A DNA stretch of 64,000 bases, taken from positions 1 through 64,000 of the forward strand of contig NZ_CP111063.1 of NCBI RefSeq assembly GCF_026250525.1, read 5' to 3'. Source of the stretch: Chondrinema litorale (GTDB lineage Bacteria > Bacteroidota > Bacteroidia > Cytophagales > Flammeovirgaceae). The notes beneath the pieces were generated by a model, which had not been told where the DNA came from, made no database searches, and saw only the letters and a program-made list of their open reading frames with translations. Positions 9,192-19,859 of the stretch are shown piece by piece (positions within the stretch are counted from its first letter, which is position 1; each line of letters opens with the position of its first letter). Position numbers and translations under genes: made by a program.

Positions 9192-12100
9192 TCTTTTATC
9201 TTAATTATTAATTCTACTCTCGTACCTGCTGCACTCCCATCGTTATGTACTAAATCTAAAATTTTGGTTTGTACTGGGATGCTTTTATTTATAATATCTA
9301 AACGCTCTTGTGTGAGCATCATTCCTACTGAAACATGCCCTAGTGGATTTTCTCCTTTAATTTCCATAGCTCGTTTTCTACCTACACCATCGTCTTCTAT
9401 TACACATTTGATGAAATTATCCATGTCTAATAACCTCACTTGCAAAAATCCTTTTCCCTCTTTGTTGTTAATACCATGAATAATAGCATTCTCAATAAAT
9501 GGCTGAATAAGCAAAGATGGAATTTGAATACCCTCTGTATTTAAATCTGGATCGATAAAGAAATCAAATTCGAACTTATTTTCGAACCTCATACTTTCTA
9601 ACTCAACATAATATTTTATGGTCTCAATCTCTTCCTTTAACAATATACTACCCGATACAGAGCTATTAATCACTTTCCTAATTAACTTCGAAAATAAAGA
9701 CAGGTAAGAGAGTGCATCTGCTTTTTGATTGAGTGCAATAAAGTATTGAATAGAATTTAAAGAGTTGAACAAGAAATGTGGATTCATAACAGCTCTTAGT
9801 GCCATCAACTTATATTCAGCCACTTTTTTAGTGGTTTCTAGCACTTCTTTCTGCTTTTGTCTAAGCCTGATCTCCTTGTTTCGCGAATCTGTTTTATCGA
9901 ATATTACTCCAATTACAGAATCACATTCTTCGCCTTCATTTACAACAGGAGTAACAATTAACTCAAAATATTTTAGTGATTGCTTCTTTTTGCCATAACC
10001 AAGAGAAATTTCTAGCTTGTGGTTTTTAAACAACTCTGGGTGATAGATAGCGTTTTCCAGCTCTGCTTTTTGTATCTCATCTACTACTTTATCTAGAAAG
10101 AACTCTAAGGATATTTCAGATTCATTTTTAAGTTGAAGTAATTCTCTTGCCTGTTGATCTTGCATCATCTCACCACTCTTAGGTTTAAAAATGCAAATAC
10201 CAATTTTGGCAATTCGCGTGGCCAACATCAACTTATTAGAAATCTGTTTTAATTCATTTTCTTTTTCCCTTAAAGAGTGAATATCAGTAGCGACACCTAG
10301 AAATTTCTTGCCTCCATCTTCATTTTTCAGCTTTAATGAAACCTCTCTAATCATTGTCCATCTCCAATTGCCTTGGTTATCCTTTAACCTTACAATTACT
10401 TCTGATGCTTGATGATATAAACCTGCTTCTCTAGCATGATAATGCTCATACAGTTTAGGAAGATCTTCTATATGGCAAAGATCGTAAATGTGTTGCTCTT
10501 TAAAATCAATCAGACTATTATCTCTATACTTATATTGGTAATAATTTGGCCTATTTACATAATGTACACTTTGTTTATCTACCTCATCTATATATACCTG
10601 AACCGGTACTGTATTTAATACATTATCTATAAACCTTTCCCTTTCTTTTAGCTTGTCGAGTGATTTTTTTCTTGCAGTAATATTTTTTGAGAAGACGGCT
10701 ATCCCTTCTATTTCATTGTTTATGTAAATTGGGTTTACTACTATTTCATAAAACTCATTGTTAATCTCATATTCAAACAATGCTGTTTTACCCGAGAAAC
10801 CTCTTTCGTGAATTGCCTCCCAAACATGGCGATGAATATGATTAACAGATTCTAATAACTTTTTGCCTGTGTATAACTGCTCTCCAAATTCTTTTCTAAA
10901 AAAAGCAGCCATATTTCTGTTAAAAAGTGTAAGTTCTCCTTTTGTATTTACAGCCCAAATCGCATATTTGGTACTATTAATAATCGATTTAAGATAAGAT
11001 TCACTTATTCTAAGGTGCTGTTCAATGGATTTTTTTTCTGTAATATCCATCGAAATGCCAATCAGCTCTTTTTCTCCTATTCCATTTACTCCCGGAACTG
11101 TATAAGTTCTAAATGTTAAATCACCTACATTTACTTCGAAGCTTTCGGGTTTATTTGAGCTAAAAACTTTTTTAATTAAATCATTATTACTAGTTGAATC
11201 CCCAAAATATTCAAACAAATTTTTACCTACAGCTATATTTTCTTTAACCCCCAACACGTCTAAGCCATTACCTTGTATGTAAGTAAGCTTATCATCTTTA
11301 TTAATAGACCAAACTACAATTGGTAAAGTCTTTAAGATTGGCGACATTTTTTGTTTAAGCTCTACTAACTTAAGCTCAGCCTTCTTTTGGTTGGTAATGT
11401 TTCTACCAAATTGCGTAACCCCAATTACCTCATCCCCTTCATATACCGGATAGAGGTTTAAATCTATGTGTTGTGTCTCATTATTTATTAGGTTCAATTC
11501 TAAAAATACCTGAACATGTTCGCCTTGGTAAGCTCTACGCATTAGCTTTTCCCAATTGTCTCTTTTTATTTCATTTGGGTAGTTTTTAAGCAGGTTCAGG
11601 CCAGTATAAATACTTAAACCTTTATTATCTTTTAGTAATCTTTCATAACTATTATTCCATTTTAATAAACTAAAATTTCTATCAAACAATGCTATGTAAT
11701 CTGTTGTACTCTCTATGATAGAGTTAAGTCTAATTTCTGATATTTTAAGGTTGTCTTCTACCCTTTTGGTTTCTGTAATGTCTTCTATCAGAAACAAAAT
11801 ATTTTCAACCTGATTTCTACTATTTGTTTGAACAGGAACTACTGAAATTTTAATCCAGTTTTGAGAATCTCTTTTACTTCTCCTGTTAAGTTCATTAGAA
11901 AAGTCAAGAAATATTTCTTTGTTTATGGTTTTAATACCTTGCTTTGCCCTGTAAAAATACTGGTCTATTCCGTAGTGCCTTACAAAAGTATTCTCAATTA
12001 TATTTAAGACAGAGTCTACTTGATCCATTTGTAAGAATTCTTTTATAACCGTATTTGTGTGAACAATATCTCCATCTAAATCAAATACAAGAATACCCAC

Positions 12101-12850
12101 AGGCAGGTTTGATAATAAACTTTTAGAAAATAACTCTTCTTTATGAAGTGCATCAAAAAGTTTGTCTTTAGCTACTATCAGTTCTTCTAGTTCCTTTTGC
12201 TTTTCTTCTAGTTTTTTGGTTCGTTCAATTACTTTTTGTTCGAGCAAGTCATTTATCTCATGTATTACATTATTCTGTTCCTGAATAATATCATTTTGAT
12301 CTGTGAGAATTATGTTTTGCTCATTTACTATATCCTTTTCTATATCTAGATTTTCCTTTAAAGTATAGACAAAAAAAATAACTAGAGATGAACTAATTAC
12401 GACCATGTAAGGAACAAGTCGAATTGTTAGTTCTGTAGGAGGAGCAATCAGTTTTGGATACAACATTTGCATACCAACTAATACTAACAATAATACGAAA
12501 CAAAATAATGTAACGATTTTTCTATATCTCCTAACTGCTAATGAGATTAATACCACATTTAATAGAACTAACCAATAAGGTCCATGAGAATAATATCCTC
12601 CTACAATAAACCAACTTAACAATATCAACATAAAAAAAACCACTCCTGAAAGTAGAGCGGCAATTTCATATTTCTTTGTTTTATTAAGAAATAAATATAA
12701 AGAACTAAATGAAATTAAAGATATAACATGGATAACATAAACTATTGATTGTCCTTCTACTAAAAAATTGCAAAAGACAATAATAACTGATACAATCATT
12801 ATACCCATTAAAATAGACCTGAGCACCTTTGTTTCGAATGAATAAATCAT
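9188..12850 (-). CDS. LytS-like membrane sensor kinase with about six PAS domains
   Basis: This is a 1220-residue protein. The N-terminal ~175 residues hold about six or seven hydrophobic segments. A coiled coil rich in NDIIQEQN-type repeats follows (~180-235), then about six PAS/PAC units (starting near 240, 370, 490, 605, 730 and 860). The output is the His_kinase (PF06580-type) module with the phosphoacceptor motif NPHFLFNSLN (~residue 1022), followed by an ATPase domain with ENAIIHG as N-box and DDGVGRKR as G1. This domain order defines the LytS/YehU class. It overlaps the downstream LytTR gene by 4 bases. The membrane domain suggests a ligand or membrane-state sensor; the PAS ligands cannot be read from sequence. 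Confidence 0.9.
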   Translation of the reverse strand: MIYSFETKVLRSILMGIMIVSVIIVFCNFLVEGQSIVYVIHVISLISFSSLYLFLNKTKKYEIAALLSGVVFFMLILLSWFIVGGYYSHGPYWLVLLNVVLISLAVRRYRKIVTLFCFVLLLVLVGMQMLYPKLIAPPTELTIRLVPYMVVISSSLVIFFVYTLKENLDIEKDIVNEQNIILTDQNDIIQEQNNVIHEINDLLEQKVIERTKKLEEKQKELEELIVAKDKLFDALHKEELFSKSLLSNLPVGILVFDLDGDIVHTNTVIKEFLQMDQVDSVLNIIENTFVRHYGIDQYFYRAKQGIKTINKEIFLDFSNELNRRSKRDSQNWIKISVVPVQTNSRNQVENILFLIEDITETKRVEDNLKISEIRLNSIIESTTDYIALFDRNFSLLKWNNSYERLLKDNKGLSIYTGLNLLKNYPNEIKRDNWEKLMRRAYQGEHVQVFLELNLINNETQHIDLNLYPVYEGDEVIGVTQFGRNITNQKKAELKLVELKQKMSPILKTLPIVVWSINKDDKLTYIQGNGLDVLGVKENIAVGKNLFEYFGDSTSNNDLIKKVFSSNKPESFEVNVGDLTFRTYTVPGVNGIGEKELIGISMDITEKKSIEQHLRISESYLKSIINSTKYAIWAVNTKGELTLFNRNMAAFFRKEFGEQLYTGKKLLESVNHIHRHVWEAIHERGFSGKTALFEYEINNEFYEIVVNPIYINNEIEGIAVFSKNITARKKSLDKLKERERFIDNVLNTVPVQVYIDEVDKQSVHYVNRPNYYQYKYRDNSLIDFKEQHIYDLCHIEDLPKLYEHYHAREAGLYHQASEVIVRLKDNQGNWRWTMIREVSLKLKNEDGGKKFLGVATDIHSLREKENELKQISNKLMLATRIAKIGICIFKPKSGEMMQDQQARELLQLKNESEISLEFFLDKVVDEIQKAELENAIYHPELFKNHKLEISLGYGKKKQSLKYFELIVTPVVNEGEECDSVIGVIFDKTDSRNKEIRLRQKQKEVLETTKKVAEYKLMALRAVMNPHFLFNSLNSIQYFIALNQKADALSYLSLFSKLIRKVINSSVSGSILLKEEIETIKYYVELESMRFENKFEFDFFIDPDLNTEGIQIPSLLIQPFIENAIIHGINNKEGKGFLQVRLLDMDNFIKCVIEDDGVGRKRAMEIKGENPLGHVSVGMMLTQERLDIINKSIPVQTKILDLVHNDGSAAGTRVELIIKIKE

Positions 12851-13221
12851 ACTTAACTCATATTAAAATGACTAATTCTTTTAATTCAAAAACTAACTAT
12901 AAAGGCGTCGAAAACTATTTTATTCTTACTTATTGCCCAGTCTATTAATCTTATATATTCTAAAAATTGAAACATAGTTTTATTTACCATCTTAAAGTCG
13001 CACATTCGAAAAAATAGTAGTTACTACAGCTTGTTATATGTAACTATTACTTAAACCCCTTGAGTAAATAAAATTGCATTTTTTACACTCAAAATATACT
13101 GTTTCAGATATGTAAATACTCACTCAGATAAGTAAGTAATTAAAAATAACTATTAGAAATATCAAAAATAATTCATTAACAACCCAACTGCACATTGTTA
13201 TATACCAAAAATTAATGATTG
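12851..13221. other. 371-bp AT-rich intergenic region upstream of the LytS-like gene
   Basis: No open frame or RNA gene is recognised. The region is very AT-rich and holds two weak inverted repeats: TAGTTAC (13018-13024) with GTAACTA (13040-13046), and a TTACTTA/TGAGTAA pair just to the right. It contains the 5' region of the minus-strand sensor kinase gene and the 3' end of the permease transcript. I cannot assign a promoter with confidence. Confidence 0.4.
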
Positions 13222-15837
13222 CTATTCATTCTTAATAATCTTAACAGGATTGGTGTTCGCAAGTGTGTATATGTGATATGCTGAAACTAAAACTGCCAAT
13301 AAAACCGCTAGTATTCCTGCCAAAATAAAATTCCACCAGTCTATTTCTACTTGGTAGGCAAATACACTCATCCAGTTAGCTCTTAGCATAAATAGGATAG
13401 GAATTGCTACTATAAATGAAAATATAGTAACCAAGAATATTTCTTTGTTGAGCTTTAAAAACAAATAGCCAGTTTCTGCCCCAAACACTTTTCTTACTGC
13501 AATCTCTCTTGATCTGGTTTTTATCTGGTAAGATGTAATTCCCAAAAGCCCTGAACATGCCAATAATATTGCAATAGCTGAGAATATCCGGCTCATGGTT
13601 CTAAATTTTAAATCTTGCTGATGGAGGGATTCAAAGTTTTTATCTGTAAAGAAATATCTAAAATTGATATCAGCTTGATGCGTTTTCCAGATGGTCTCTA
13701 GTGTTTCTAAATTTTGCTGAATACTACTCCCAGTTTCCATTTTTATAGAAAGGTATCCTTTCCACCAAGACCAATGCGGTTTATTAAGCAGAATTACGGG
13801 AGCAATTTTCTCACGAAAAGAACCCAAGTGAAAATCATTTACCACGCCTATTACATATCCATCAAAGTAATTAGACCATCTCACTTTTTTACCAATTGCT
13901 TCTGAGGCATTTTTAAAACCCAACATTTCAACCGCTGTCGTATTCAATAATACTGCTCCTGTATCAGACTGCATATCTTTCACAAAATTTCTGCCCTCTA
14001 TCAATTCTAGTTGATAGGTATCAGCAAATGCTTTGTCTGTAATTATGCTTCTAATCTGGATAGGTTCTGTTAGAGTTGGTGTTGTGGCTAATCTTCCATC
14101 GTAACCACCCGCATATGCCGGTACACTTTGAGATATACTTACAGATTTAATAAAAGATTGTTCATCTAAAGCATTTAACAAAGTCGATTCGTTTTCTTTA
14201 TCTCCATAAGGAATTACTACTACCTGCTCTTTATTAAACCCCAAGTCATGATTTAATATAAAATCAATCTGCTTGTTAATTATCAAAGTAAAACCAATAA
14301 GGCAAATAGAAATTAGAAACTGAAAAGCGACCAAGCCTTTCCGCAAAAAGTAGGTGGAAGCACCTGTTTTTACTTTATTCTTAATGGCTTTTACTGGTTG
14401 AAATTTAGATGCAATTAATGCTGGATATAAACCTGATAACAAACCTGTAGATAATGCTGTAATGCATATAAATGAGAAAGTTTTTATTGATTTCAAATCG
14501 AAAAAGATAGTAATTCCAGCAAACTTCTCAAGATAAGGAATAGCTAACTTAGTCAAAATTACTGCTAGTATGGTAGCTATAAAACTGATTAATAATGACT
14601 CACTCAAGTATTGCAATACCAATTGACCTTGCTTAGCTCCTAACGTTTTTCTTATACCTATTTCTCGACTTCTTGATATTGAACCGGCTGCAGAAAGATT
14701 AATATAATTGATGCAAGCTAACAACAAGATAAATGCACCAATACAACTAAATAAAATGAGATTATCTAGACTGTTTCCAGGTTTAAGATGCCACTGAGTT
14801 CTTGAGCTGAGGTGAATATCTGCTACATTTATCAAATCATACTCAAAATAATTGTCTTCGTAAACTCTATCAGCAAGATACTTTTCTTTAAAAGCAGGCA
14901 AAAGTGACTCTATTTTGTACTCTTGTGTAACATCAGACAATTTAAAATAAGAATACACAGGTTTAAAAGAACCCCAGTTATCAGCTTCGGTTTTTACCCC
15001 TTCCAAACTAATTAACATATCTGCTTTGAGGTGGGTGTTTTCTGGAAAATTGTCCATAACACCTGTAACTACCAGTTCCATCTCACTAGCCGGATATCCT
15101 TTATATTTTAGTATTTTACCTATGGGATCTACCTCACCAAAATACTTTTGCGCACTATGTTTACTTAAAACTATAGAATTGGGCTTAGCTAAAACCTCAG
15201 ATTTTTCTCCAAATAACAATGGCAAAGAAAAAACTTCGAAGAAAGATTTATCGACAAAACAGACCTCATTTTCTTGCATATAAGTTTCTTTTGAAGCAAT
15301 GTAGCTTTGCGATGCAGACCAAATCCTCACATAATCATCTATGCCCGCAACTTCGTTGTTTAAAGTTGCTGCCAATGGGACTGGCCCACCAGTGTTTTGT
15401 GTACGCTGCCCCTCTTTGAGGATAAAATAATCTAGCCTGAAAATTTTCTCTTTGTCAGTTAAAAACTGATCGTACGAAAACTCATAACTAACATACAAAA
15501 AGCAAAGTAAGAAGCTGCTAATACCAACAATAAAACCACTTAAGTTTATCGTTGTGTACAACTTTTCTCTAAACAAAATTCGGAGGGAGGTAATCACATA
15601 ATTACTAAACATCGCACTATTTATTAATTGAAAACTTCTTGTTTGCTTCCATACCCAAGGTCTACAAAACATCAATACATTAAACCAGTAAAACCAATTT
15701 GCATAAGGCTTACCCATCTTTTTCGCTCTTCGTTGGTAAAGCTCGAATAAATCTCCACTTATCTCATCGTATAAAGATTCACTGCAAAACCATTGAAGCA
15801 GTTTTTCTGCTAATTTGGGTGGTTCTGATTTTTTCAT
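13222..15837 (-). CDS. FtsX/MacB-type ABC transporter permease with N-terminal prefix domain
   Basis: This 871-residue protein has an N-terminal ~75-residue prefix (EPPKLAEKLLQWFCSESLYDEISGDL) typical of Bacteroidota permeases encoded beside PadR regulators. Two MacB-type periplasmic domains and two FtsX-like cores follow, with membrane segments near residues 100-120, 355-380, 415-440 and 500-520 in the first half and three more near the C-terminus. The motif SRSREIGIRKTLGA and its second copy TRSREIAVRKVFGA are the cytoplasmic coupling loops of this family. No ATPase gene is adjacent, so it must use an unlinked partner or act as an ATP-independent relative. The padR gene is 64 bp upstream in the same direction. 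Confidence 0.88.
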   Translation of the reverse strand: MKKSEPPKLAEKLLQWFCSESLYDEISGDLFELYQRRAKKMGKPYANWFYWFNVLMFCRPWVWKQTRSFQLINSAMFSNYVITSLRILFREKLYTTINLSGFIVGISSFLLCFLYVSYEFSYDQFLTDKEKIFRLDYFILKEGQRTQNTGGPVPLAATLNNEVAGIDDYVRIWSASQSYIASKETYMQENEVCFVDKSFFEVFSLPLLFGEKSEVLAKPNSIVLSKHSAQKYFGEVDPIGKILKYKGYPASEMELVVTGVMDNFPENTHLKADMLISLEGVKTEADNWGSFKPVYSYFKLSDVTQEYKIESLLPAFKEKYLADRVYEDNYFEYDLINVADIHLSSRTQWHLKPGNSLDNLILFSCIGAFILLLACINYINLSAAGSISRSREIGIRKTLGAKQGQLVLQYLSESLLISFIATILAVILTKLAIPYLEKFAGITIFFDLKSIKTFSFICITALSTGLLSGLYPALIASKFQPVKAIKNKVKTGASTYFLRKGLVAFQFLISICLIGFTLIINKQIDFILNHDLGFNKEQVVVIPYGDKENESTLLNALDEQSFIKSVSISQSVPAYAGGYDGRLATTPTLTEPIQIRSIITDKAFADTYQLELIEGRNFVKDMQSDTGAVLLNTTAVEMLGFKNASEAIGKKVRWSNYFDGYVIGVVNDFHLGSFREKIAPVILLNKPHWSWWKGYLSIKMETGSSIQQNLETLETIWKTHQADINFRYFFTDKNFESLHQQDLKFRTMSRIFSAIAILLACSGLLGITSYQIKTRSREIAVRKVFGAETGYLFLKLNKEIFLVTIFSFIVAIPILFMLRANWMSVFAYQVEIDWWNFILAGILAVLLAVLVSAYHIYTLANTNPVKIIKNE

Positions 15838-15901
15838 AATAGACCTTTTAAGCTGATAAAGTAGCAGCTTTATAAATGTATGTGTGTATTTTTCTGGTTA
15901 A

Positions 15902-16234
15902 TTAACCTTGCTGCCAAAGCATTTTTGGAATAGCCGAATACATACTGTTTCTTAATTCTCTGGCTTCGTTTAAAGCATTTTTTCCATAGGTTGTTAATGT
16001 GAAGAGTCTTTTTTGCCTACCCCCTCTCTCTTCGGTTGCACCTCCCATTTGAGAGGTTAAAAAGCCTTTCGCTTCTAGCCTGTTAAGTGCTTTGTGTACA
16101 GAACTAATGGTAATACTTCTACCTGTTCTGTTTTCTATTTCATCTGTAATAGCCAATCCATAAGCATCTTCGTACAATATGCCTACTGTAAGAAGTACAA
16201 TCTCTTCAAACTCTCCGAGATGAGTCCCTTTCAT
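15902..16234 (-). CDS. PadR-family transcriptional regulator
   Basis: This 110-residue protein matches the short PadR form: a winged helix at ~8-85 with EEIVLLTVGILYEDAYG, a recognition region SISSVHKALNRLEAKGFL-like (here TISSVHKALNRLEAKG) and a wing containing GGRQKRLFTLT, followed by a dimerisation helix. It is the first gene of a two-gene unit with the permease downstream, the usual Bacteroidota arrangement, and probably represses that unit. A small inverted repeat, TTTGT-CTA-ACAAA at 16252-16264, lies about 18 bp before its start codon and could be the operator (weak evidence). Confidence 0.9.
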   Translation of the reverse strand: MKGTHLGEFEEIVLLTVGILYEDAYGLAITDEIENRTGRSITISSVHKALNRLEAKGFLTSQMGGATEERGGRQKRLFTLTTYGKNALNEARELRNSMYSAIPKMLWQQG

Positions 16235-16588
16235 AAATTATTAGTTTCACCTTTGTCTAACAAATAAACAAACTTGGTCTACAAAAAGCAAATACGACTT
16301 TTAAAATTTGATGAGAGGTAGAATTATAATTTAAAGAGCAAAAGTTTTTGATTAGATTAGTATACTTAGTCAGTGATTTACGTACTATAAAATAGATTTT
16401 TGTTGCTATAGAAACTATTCAAGAAAATTAGTCATCAAATATTTTTTAATGTTATTCAGCTCTTATACTATTTATTCTTGTTATAATTGGCAGAACCGAG
16501 AAAGTAAATCCTGTAGACTCTGCTGGTAAGATTGATTTACAGGTATTAAAATTTCACAAATTTGTTATTCGAAAGATCTAAACTAGCT
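16235..16588. other. 354-bp divergent intergenic region (padR / TPR gene)
   Basis: This region separates the leftward padR gene from the rightward TPR gene and must contain both promoters. The only structure I see is the inverted repeat TTTGT-CTA-ACAAA at 16252-16264 near padR. A TATAAT-like hexamer lies near 16482, but Bacteroidota promoters differ from the E. coli type and it is not assigned. No open frame of note is present. Confidence 0.4.
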
Positions 16589-19342
16589 ATGAACCAAAAA
16601 AATTCTGTTTCTAAGAAAACTGAATCCAAACATTCAAATAGCATTAATAATATAGAACAATGTAATTTACTGTTCACCAAAGCAATTCAATTTGCTCAAA
16701 ATGATGAACTAGAAAATTCAATTTTACTGATTAATGAAATAATGGAAGAGTGCTGCAAATCTTCTATTATTAAAAGTTGGGATTGGTTTTACAATCAACT
16801 CAGCATTACTAATGGAGAGATAGACCTTCTTATAAATAAACTGATAGATACCTATGTAGAGATCGATGATGATCAAAAAATGATATATTATGCGCATTTG
16901 CATCTACTAAATGGGAAAGCAATGAGTGCATTATCTTTCTACCAAGGCATTAAAAGCAAGCCTGTAAGCCCTGAAATAGATTTTTATAAGGGCATCGCTC
17001 ACTATCAATCTAATCATTATACTAAAGCTGCTCATAGGTTTACAGCTTTTATTAAAAAATATCCGCAAGCAGACTTTGCCTATTTTGCCAGAGCAAAAAG
17101 CTATCAGCAGGTTGATAAGTTTGATGAAGCATCTTCTGATTTAGAAACTGCAATTGAAATAAATTCAACTTGGTATGAGTATTATTTTCAATTGGGTGAT
17201 TTATACTACTATAATGATAGAAAAGAAGAAGCAATAAATTTTTTCGGAAAAACCATTGAGCTCAACCCATCATTTTATAGAGCATATATGGCGCAAGCAA
17301 ATTGCTATGCCTACCTAAAAGACTACAAAAAATCCATAAATATTTATGGAGTGGCAATTAATACAGAGCCAGATAATGGGAATGCTTATACTGCCAGGGG
17401 CTTGCAACTTTATTATTTAGGTCAATATCAAGAAGCTCTTGATGATTATGATAAAGCGCTACAGTTGCCTCATAAAGATATTGCGCATACTTTTTATAAA
17501 AGGGCAATGGTAAAAGAAAAACTAGATGATAACGAAGGTTCTATAAGCGACTACAATGAAGCAATAAAGATTGCTCCAAAATATTCAGCAGCTTTTTTAA
17601 ACAGAGGCAATGTTTGGTTAAAGCTCAATAAACCTGATAATGCACTAAAAGATTTTTATAATGCTTCTAAGCATCAACCAGATTTTGCTGATGCTTATTT
17701 TAACAGAGCATTAACCAAAGCAAAGTTAGGAGACTACAAAGGAGCAATTAAAGATTACAGTGCTACTGTAGACATTAAAGCAAATGATATTGAAGCTTTA
17801 TGTAACCTTGCAACTTTGGAGGCTAGTATTGGCAAATGGGAGTTGGCCCTAACACATTTCGACCAAGCATTATCTTTCCATACTTCAGATGCTTTTGTTT
17901 TCCATGAGAGAGGGAATGCAAAATTTACTTATGGAGATTTAAATGATGCACTAGAAGATTATAATAAAGCCATTCAACTTAATCCGGGTTATACTACAGC
18001 TTATTATTACCGTGCCCTTTTTTATGAAAGAACTGGTGATTTTGAAGCTGCAATTGAAGATGTAAATAATGCACTTCGGATTGACGATCAATATAGTGAT
18101 GCCTATAACTTAAGGGCAAGCACATATTCAAGATTATTTCAGTTAGAAAAAGCTATTGAAGACTATAATACCGCATTAGAAATAGACCCAAATAATACTG
18201 AATATATAAGCAACAGAGGCAGGGCATATAACAAGCAAAACAACCGCTTGGCCGCTATGGAAGATTTTAATTTGGTTATTAAGCTCAACCCAGAGATTGC
18301 CAGTTCTTATGTAGACCGTGGCAGCTTATGGTTAGACTTAAAAGATCATTCGCGAGCAGTACAAGACTGTGACAAAGCTTTGGCATTAGAACCTGATAAT
18401 GAAATCGCTTTATATAACCGTGCATTATCTTATTTTAACCTTCAGAATTATAAAGAATCTGTAAGAGATTATACACAGCTAATCAAACTTGTACCAGAAG
18501 ATTTTGAGGCATATAATAACCGTGCAAGATCTTATGAACAACTAGGTGAAACTGACAGAGCACTCGATGATTTTAAAAGATGTATTGAGATAAATCCGAA
18601 ATGTGAGTTTGCTTACGTGTATAGAGCCAGCTTAAAAGAAAACATAGGTTTGATACATGATGCAATTGAAGATTATGATCATCTAATTAAGATAAACCCA
18701 AAAAATGTTGAGTATTATAATAACAGAGGTTTGCTTAAAAAAGAATTAGGTAATTATGAAGAAGCCATGACGGATTATAACATTGCAATTAAAATCGATT
18801 CTGAATATGAAGATGCATACATAAACCGAGGAAATATTTTTCATGAAGAAGATAATCCATCAAAAGCAATAGAAAGCTATTCTTCTGCAATAGATATAAA
18901 CCCGAAAAGCTTTGTTGCTTATGCTAACCGCGGACTTATATATTACGATTTGGGTCTTTTTGAAAAAAGCATGTCAGATTGTGATCAAGCAATAGCGATA
19001 AACCCAGAATTTGCTCCTTCATACTATTACCGAGGTTTAATTTACGGACAAGAAGAAAGCAAAGTAGAACTCGCATTAGAGGAATTTAAGCAGACTGTTG
19101 ACTTAGATCCTTTTTATCAAGATGCATATTATGCCATAGCCATTCTTTATTATAATAAAGAGGATTTGCCCAACGCTAAAAATACACTTGATAAGTTAAT
19201 CGAAATGAATAAGAATCATGCGGAGGCTTATTACCTACGATCAAAAGTAAATAGTGAACTTTACGGATATGCAGAAGGAATTGAAGATGCTATAAAAGCA
19301 TTTGAAATTGATCCAGAAAACTTCCCTTTAGATAATGAATAG
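16589..19342 (+). CDS. large tetratricopeptide-repeat (TPR) protein
   Basis: This 917-residue protein is made almost entirely of 34-residue TPR units from about residue 110 to the end, roughly two dozen in all. The recurring motif is A-Y-x-N-R-G-x-x-x-x-x-L-G-x-Y-x-x-A-x-x-D-Y-x-x-A-I-x-I-N-P. There is no signal peptide, membrane segment or enzymatic domain. The first ~100 residues are unrecognised. The frame is open 27 bp further upstream from a TTG, but the ATG at 16589 followed by MNQKNS is the better start. It is probably a protein-interaction scaffold; its partners are not evident from the neighbours, and it appears to be monocistronic. Confidence 0.88.
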   Translation: MNQKNSVSKKTESKHSNSINNIEQCNLLFTKAIQFAQNDELENSILLINEIMEECCKSSIIKSWDWFYNQLSITNGEIDLLINKLIDTYVEIDDDQKMIYYAHLHLLNGKAMSALSFYQGIKSKPVSPEIDFYKGIAHYQSNHYTKAAHRFTAFIKKYPQADFAYFARAKSYQQVDKFDEASSDLETAIEINSTWYEYYFQLGDLYYYNDRKEEAINFFGKTIELNPSFYRAYMAQANCYAYLKDYKKSINIYGVAINTEPDNGNAYTARGLQLYYLGQYQEALDDYDKALQLPHKDIAHTFYKRAMVKEKLDDNEGSISDYNEAIKIAPKYSAAFLNRGNVWLKLNKPDNALKDFYNASKHQPDFADAYFNRALTKAKLGDYKGAIKDYSATVDIKANDIEALCNLATLEASIGKWELALTHFDQALSFHTSDAFVFHERGNAKFTYGDLNDALEDYNKAIQLNPGYTTAYYYRALFYERTGDFEAAIEDVNNALRIDDQYSDAYNLRASTYSRLFQLEKAIEDYNTALEIDPNNTEYISNRGRAYNKQNNRLAAMEDFNLVIKLNPEIASSYVDRGSLWLDLKDHSRAVQDCDKALALEPDNEIALYNRALSYFNLQNYKESVRDYTQLIKLVPEDFEAYNNRARSYEQLGETDRALDDFKRCIEINPKCEFAYVYRASLKENIGLIHDAIEDYDHLIKINPKNVEYYNNRGLLKKELGNYEEAMTDYNIAIKIDSEYEDAYINRGNIFHEEDNPSKAIESYSSAIDINPKSFVAYANRGLIYYDLGLFEKSMSDCDQAIAINPEFAPSYYYRGLIYGQEESKVELALEEFKQTVDLDPFYQDAYYAIAILYYNKEDLPNAKNTLDKLIEMNKNHAEAYYLRSKVNSELYGYAEGIEDAIKAFEIDPENFPLDNE

Positions 19343-19409
19343 ATGTAAGTTAGGAATTAGGGCAAGTGCTAATTCAATTATAAGTACTTGCCTTAATCTT
19401 CTACTTTTC

Positions 19410-19796
19410 TTAATTAAAAAAAACTTCATGCAAATACCTACCGGGTGCTAATGTGAAACCTCCAGCAATTACTATTGCACCAACATATAGAATAATCATC
19501 TTCCTTTTGTGAGACTTTACATCACCTTTTTTAATAGCAAGTATTGCCGTTGGTACTGTGTAAATAGTTAATAAACTAAAAGTGTGTATCCATCCGAAAT
19601 GACCTAGAATATTCCCTCCTACTTTTGCAGGCATCCACAAGCTAACAAAAGCTGTAAACATCATTAAAGCCATATAAACTTTACCCCAATTACGGTGAAT
19701 AGCTTGACCTTTTCTAGAAAAAAGTAAAAAAGCACCTATAAATATACAGGGCACTACAGTTACCAGGTGAACATACATTAGCTGATCGTAAGACAT
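19410..19796 (-). CDS. DUF2306-like membrane protein
   Basis: This 128-residue integral membrane protein has four predicted helices (about 7-27, 39-57, 66-88 and 100-118). The arrangement YVHLVTVVPCIFIGAFLL...KGQAIHRNWGKVYM, with His at the ends of helices and a HKRKM loop, matches the DUF2306 family of small four-helix proteins of unknown function. Its stop codon is followed by an imperfect hairpin, GGCAAGT (19361-19367)/ACTTGCC (19386-19392), shared with the convergent TPR gene. It lies 63 bp downstream of the phosphatase gene in the same direction and may be co-transcribed with it. Confidence 0.7.
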   Translation of the reverse strand: MSYDQLMYVHLVTVVPCIFIGAFLLFSRKGQAIHRNWGKVYMALMMFTAFVSLWMPAKVGGNILGHFGWIHTFSLLTIYTVPTAILAIKKGDVKSHKRKMIILYVGAIVIAGGFTLAPGRYLHEVFFN

Positions 19797-19859
19797 AAAT
19801 AATTGATTAATGTTGAAAAAATAGCTTTTGGGCTGATATTAGTTAGTGCATTATTTATT

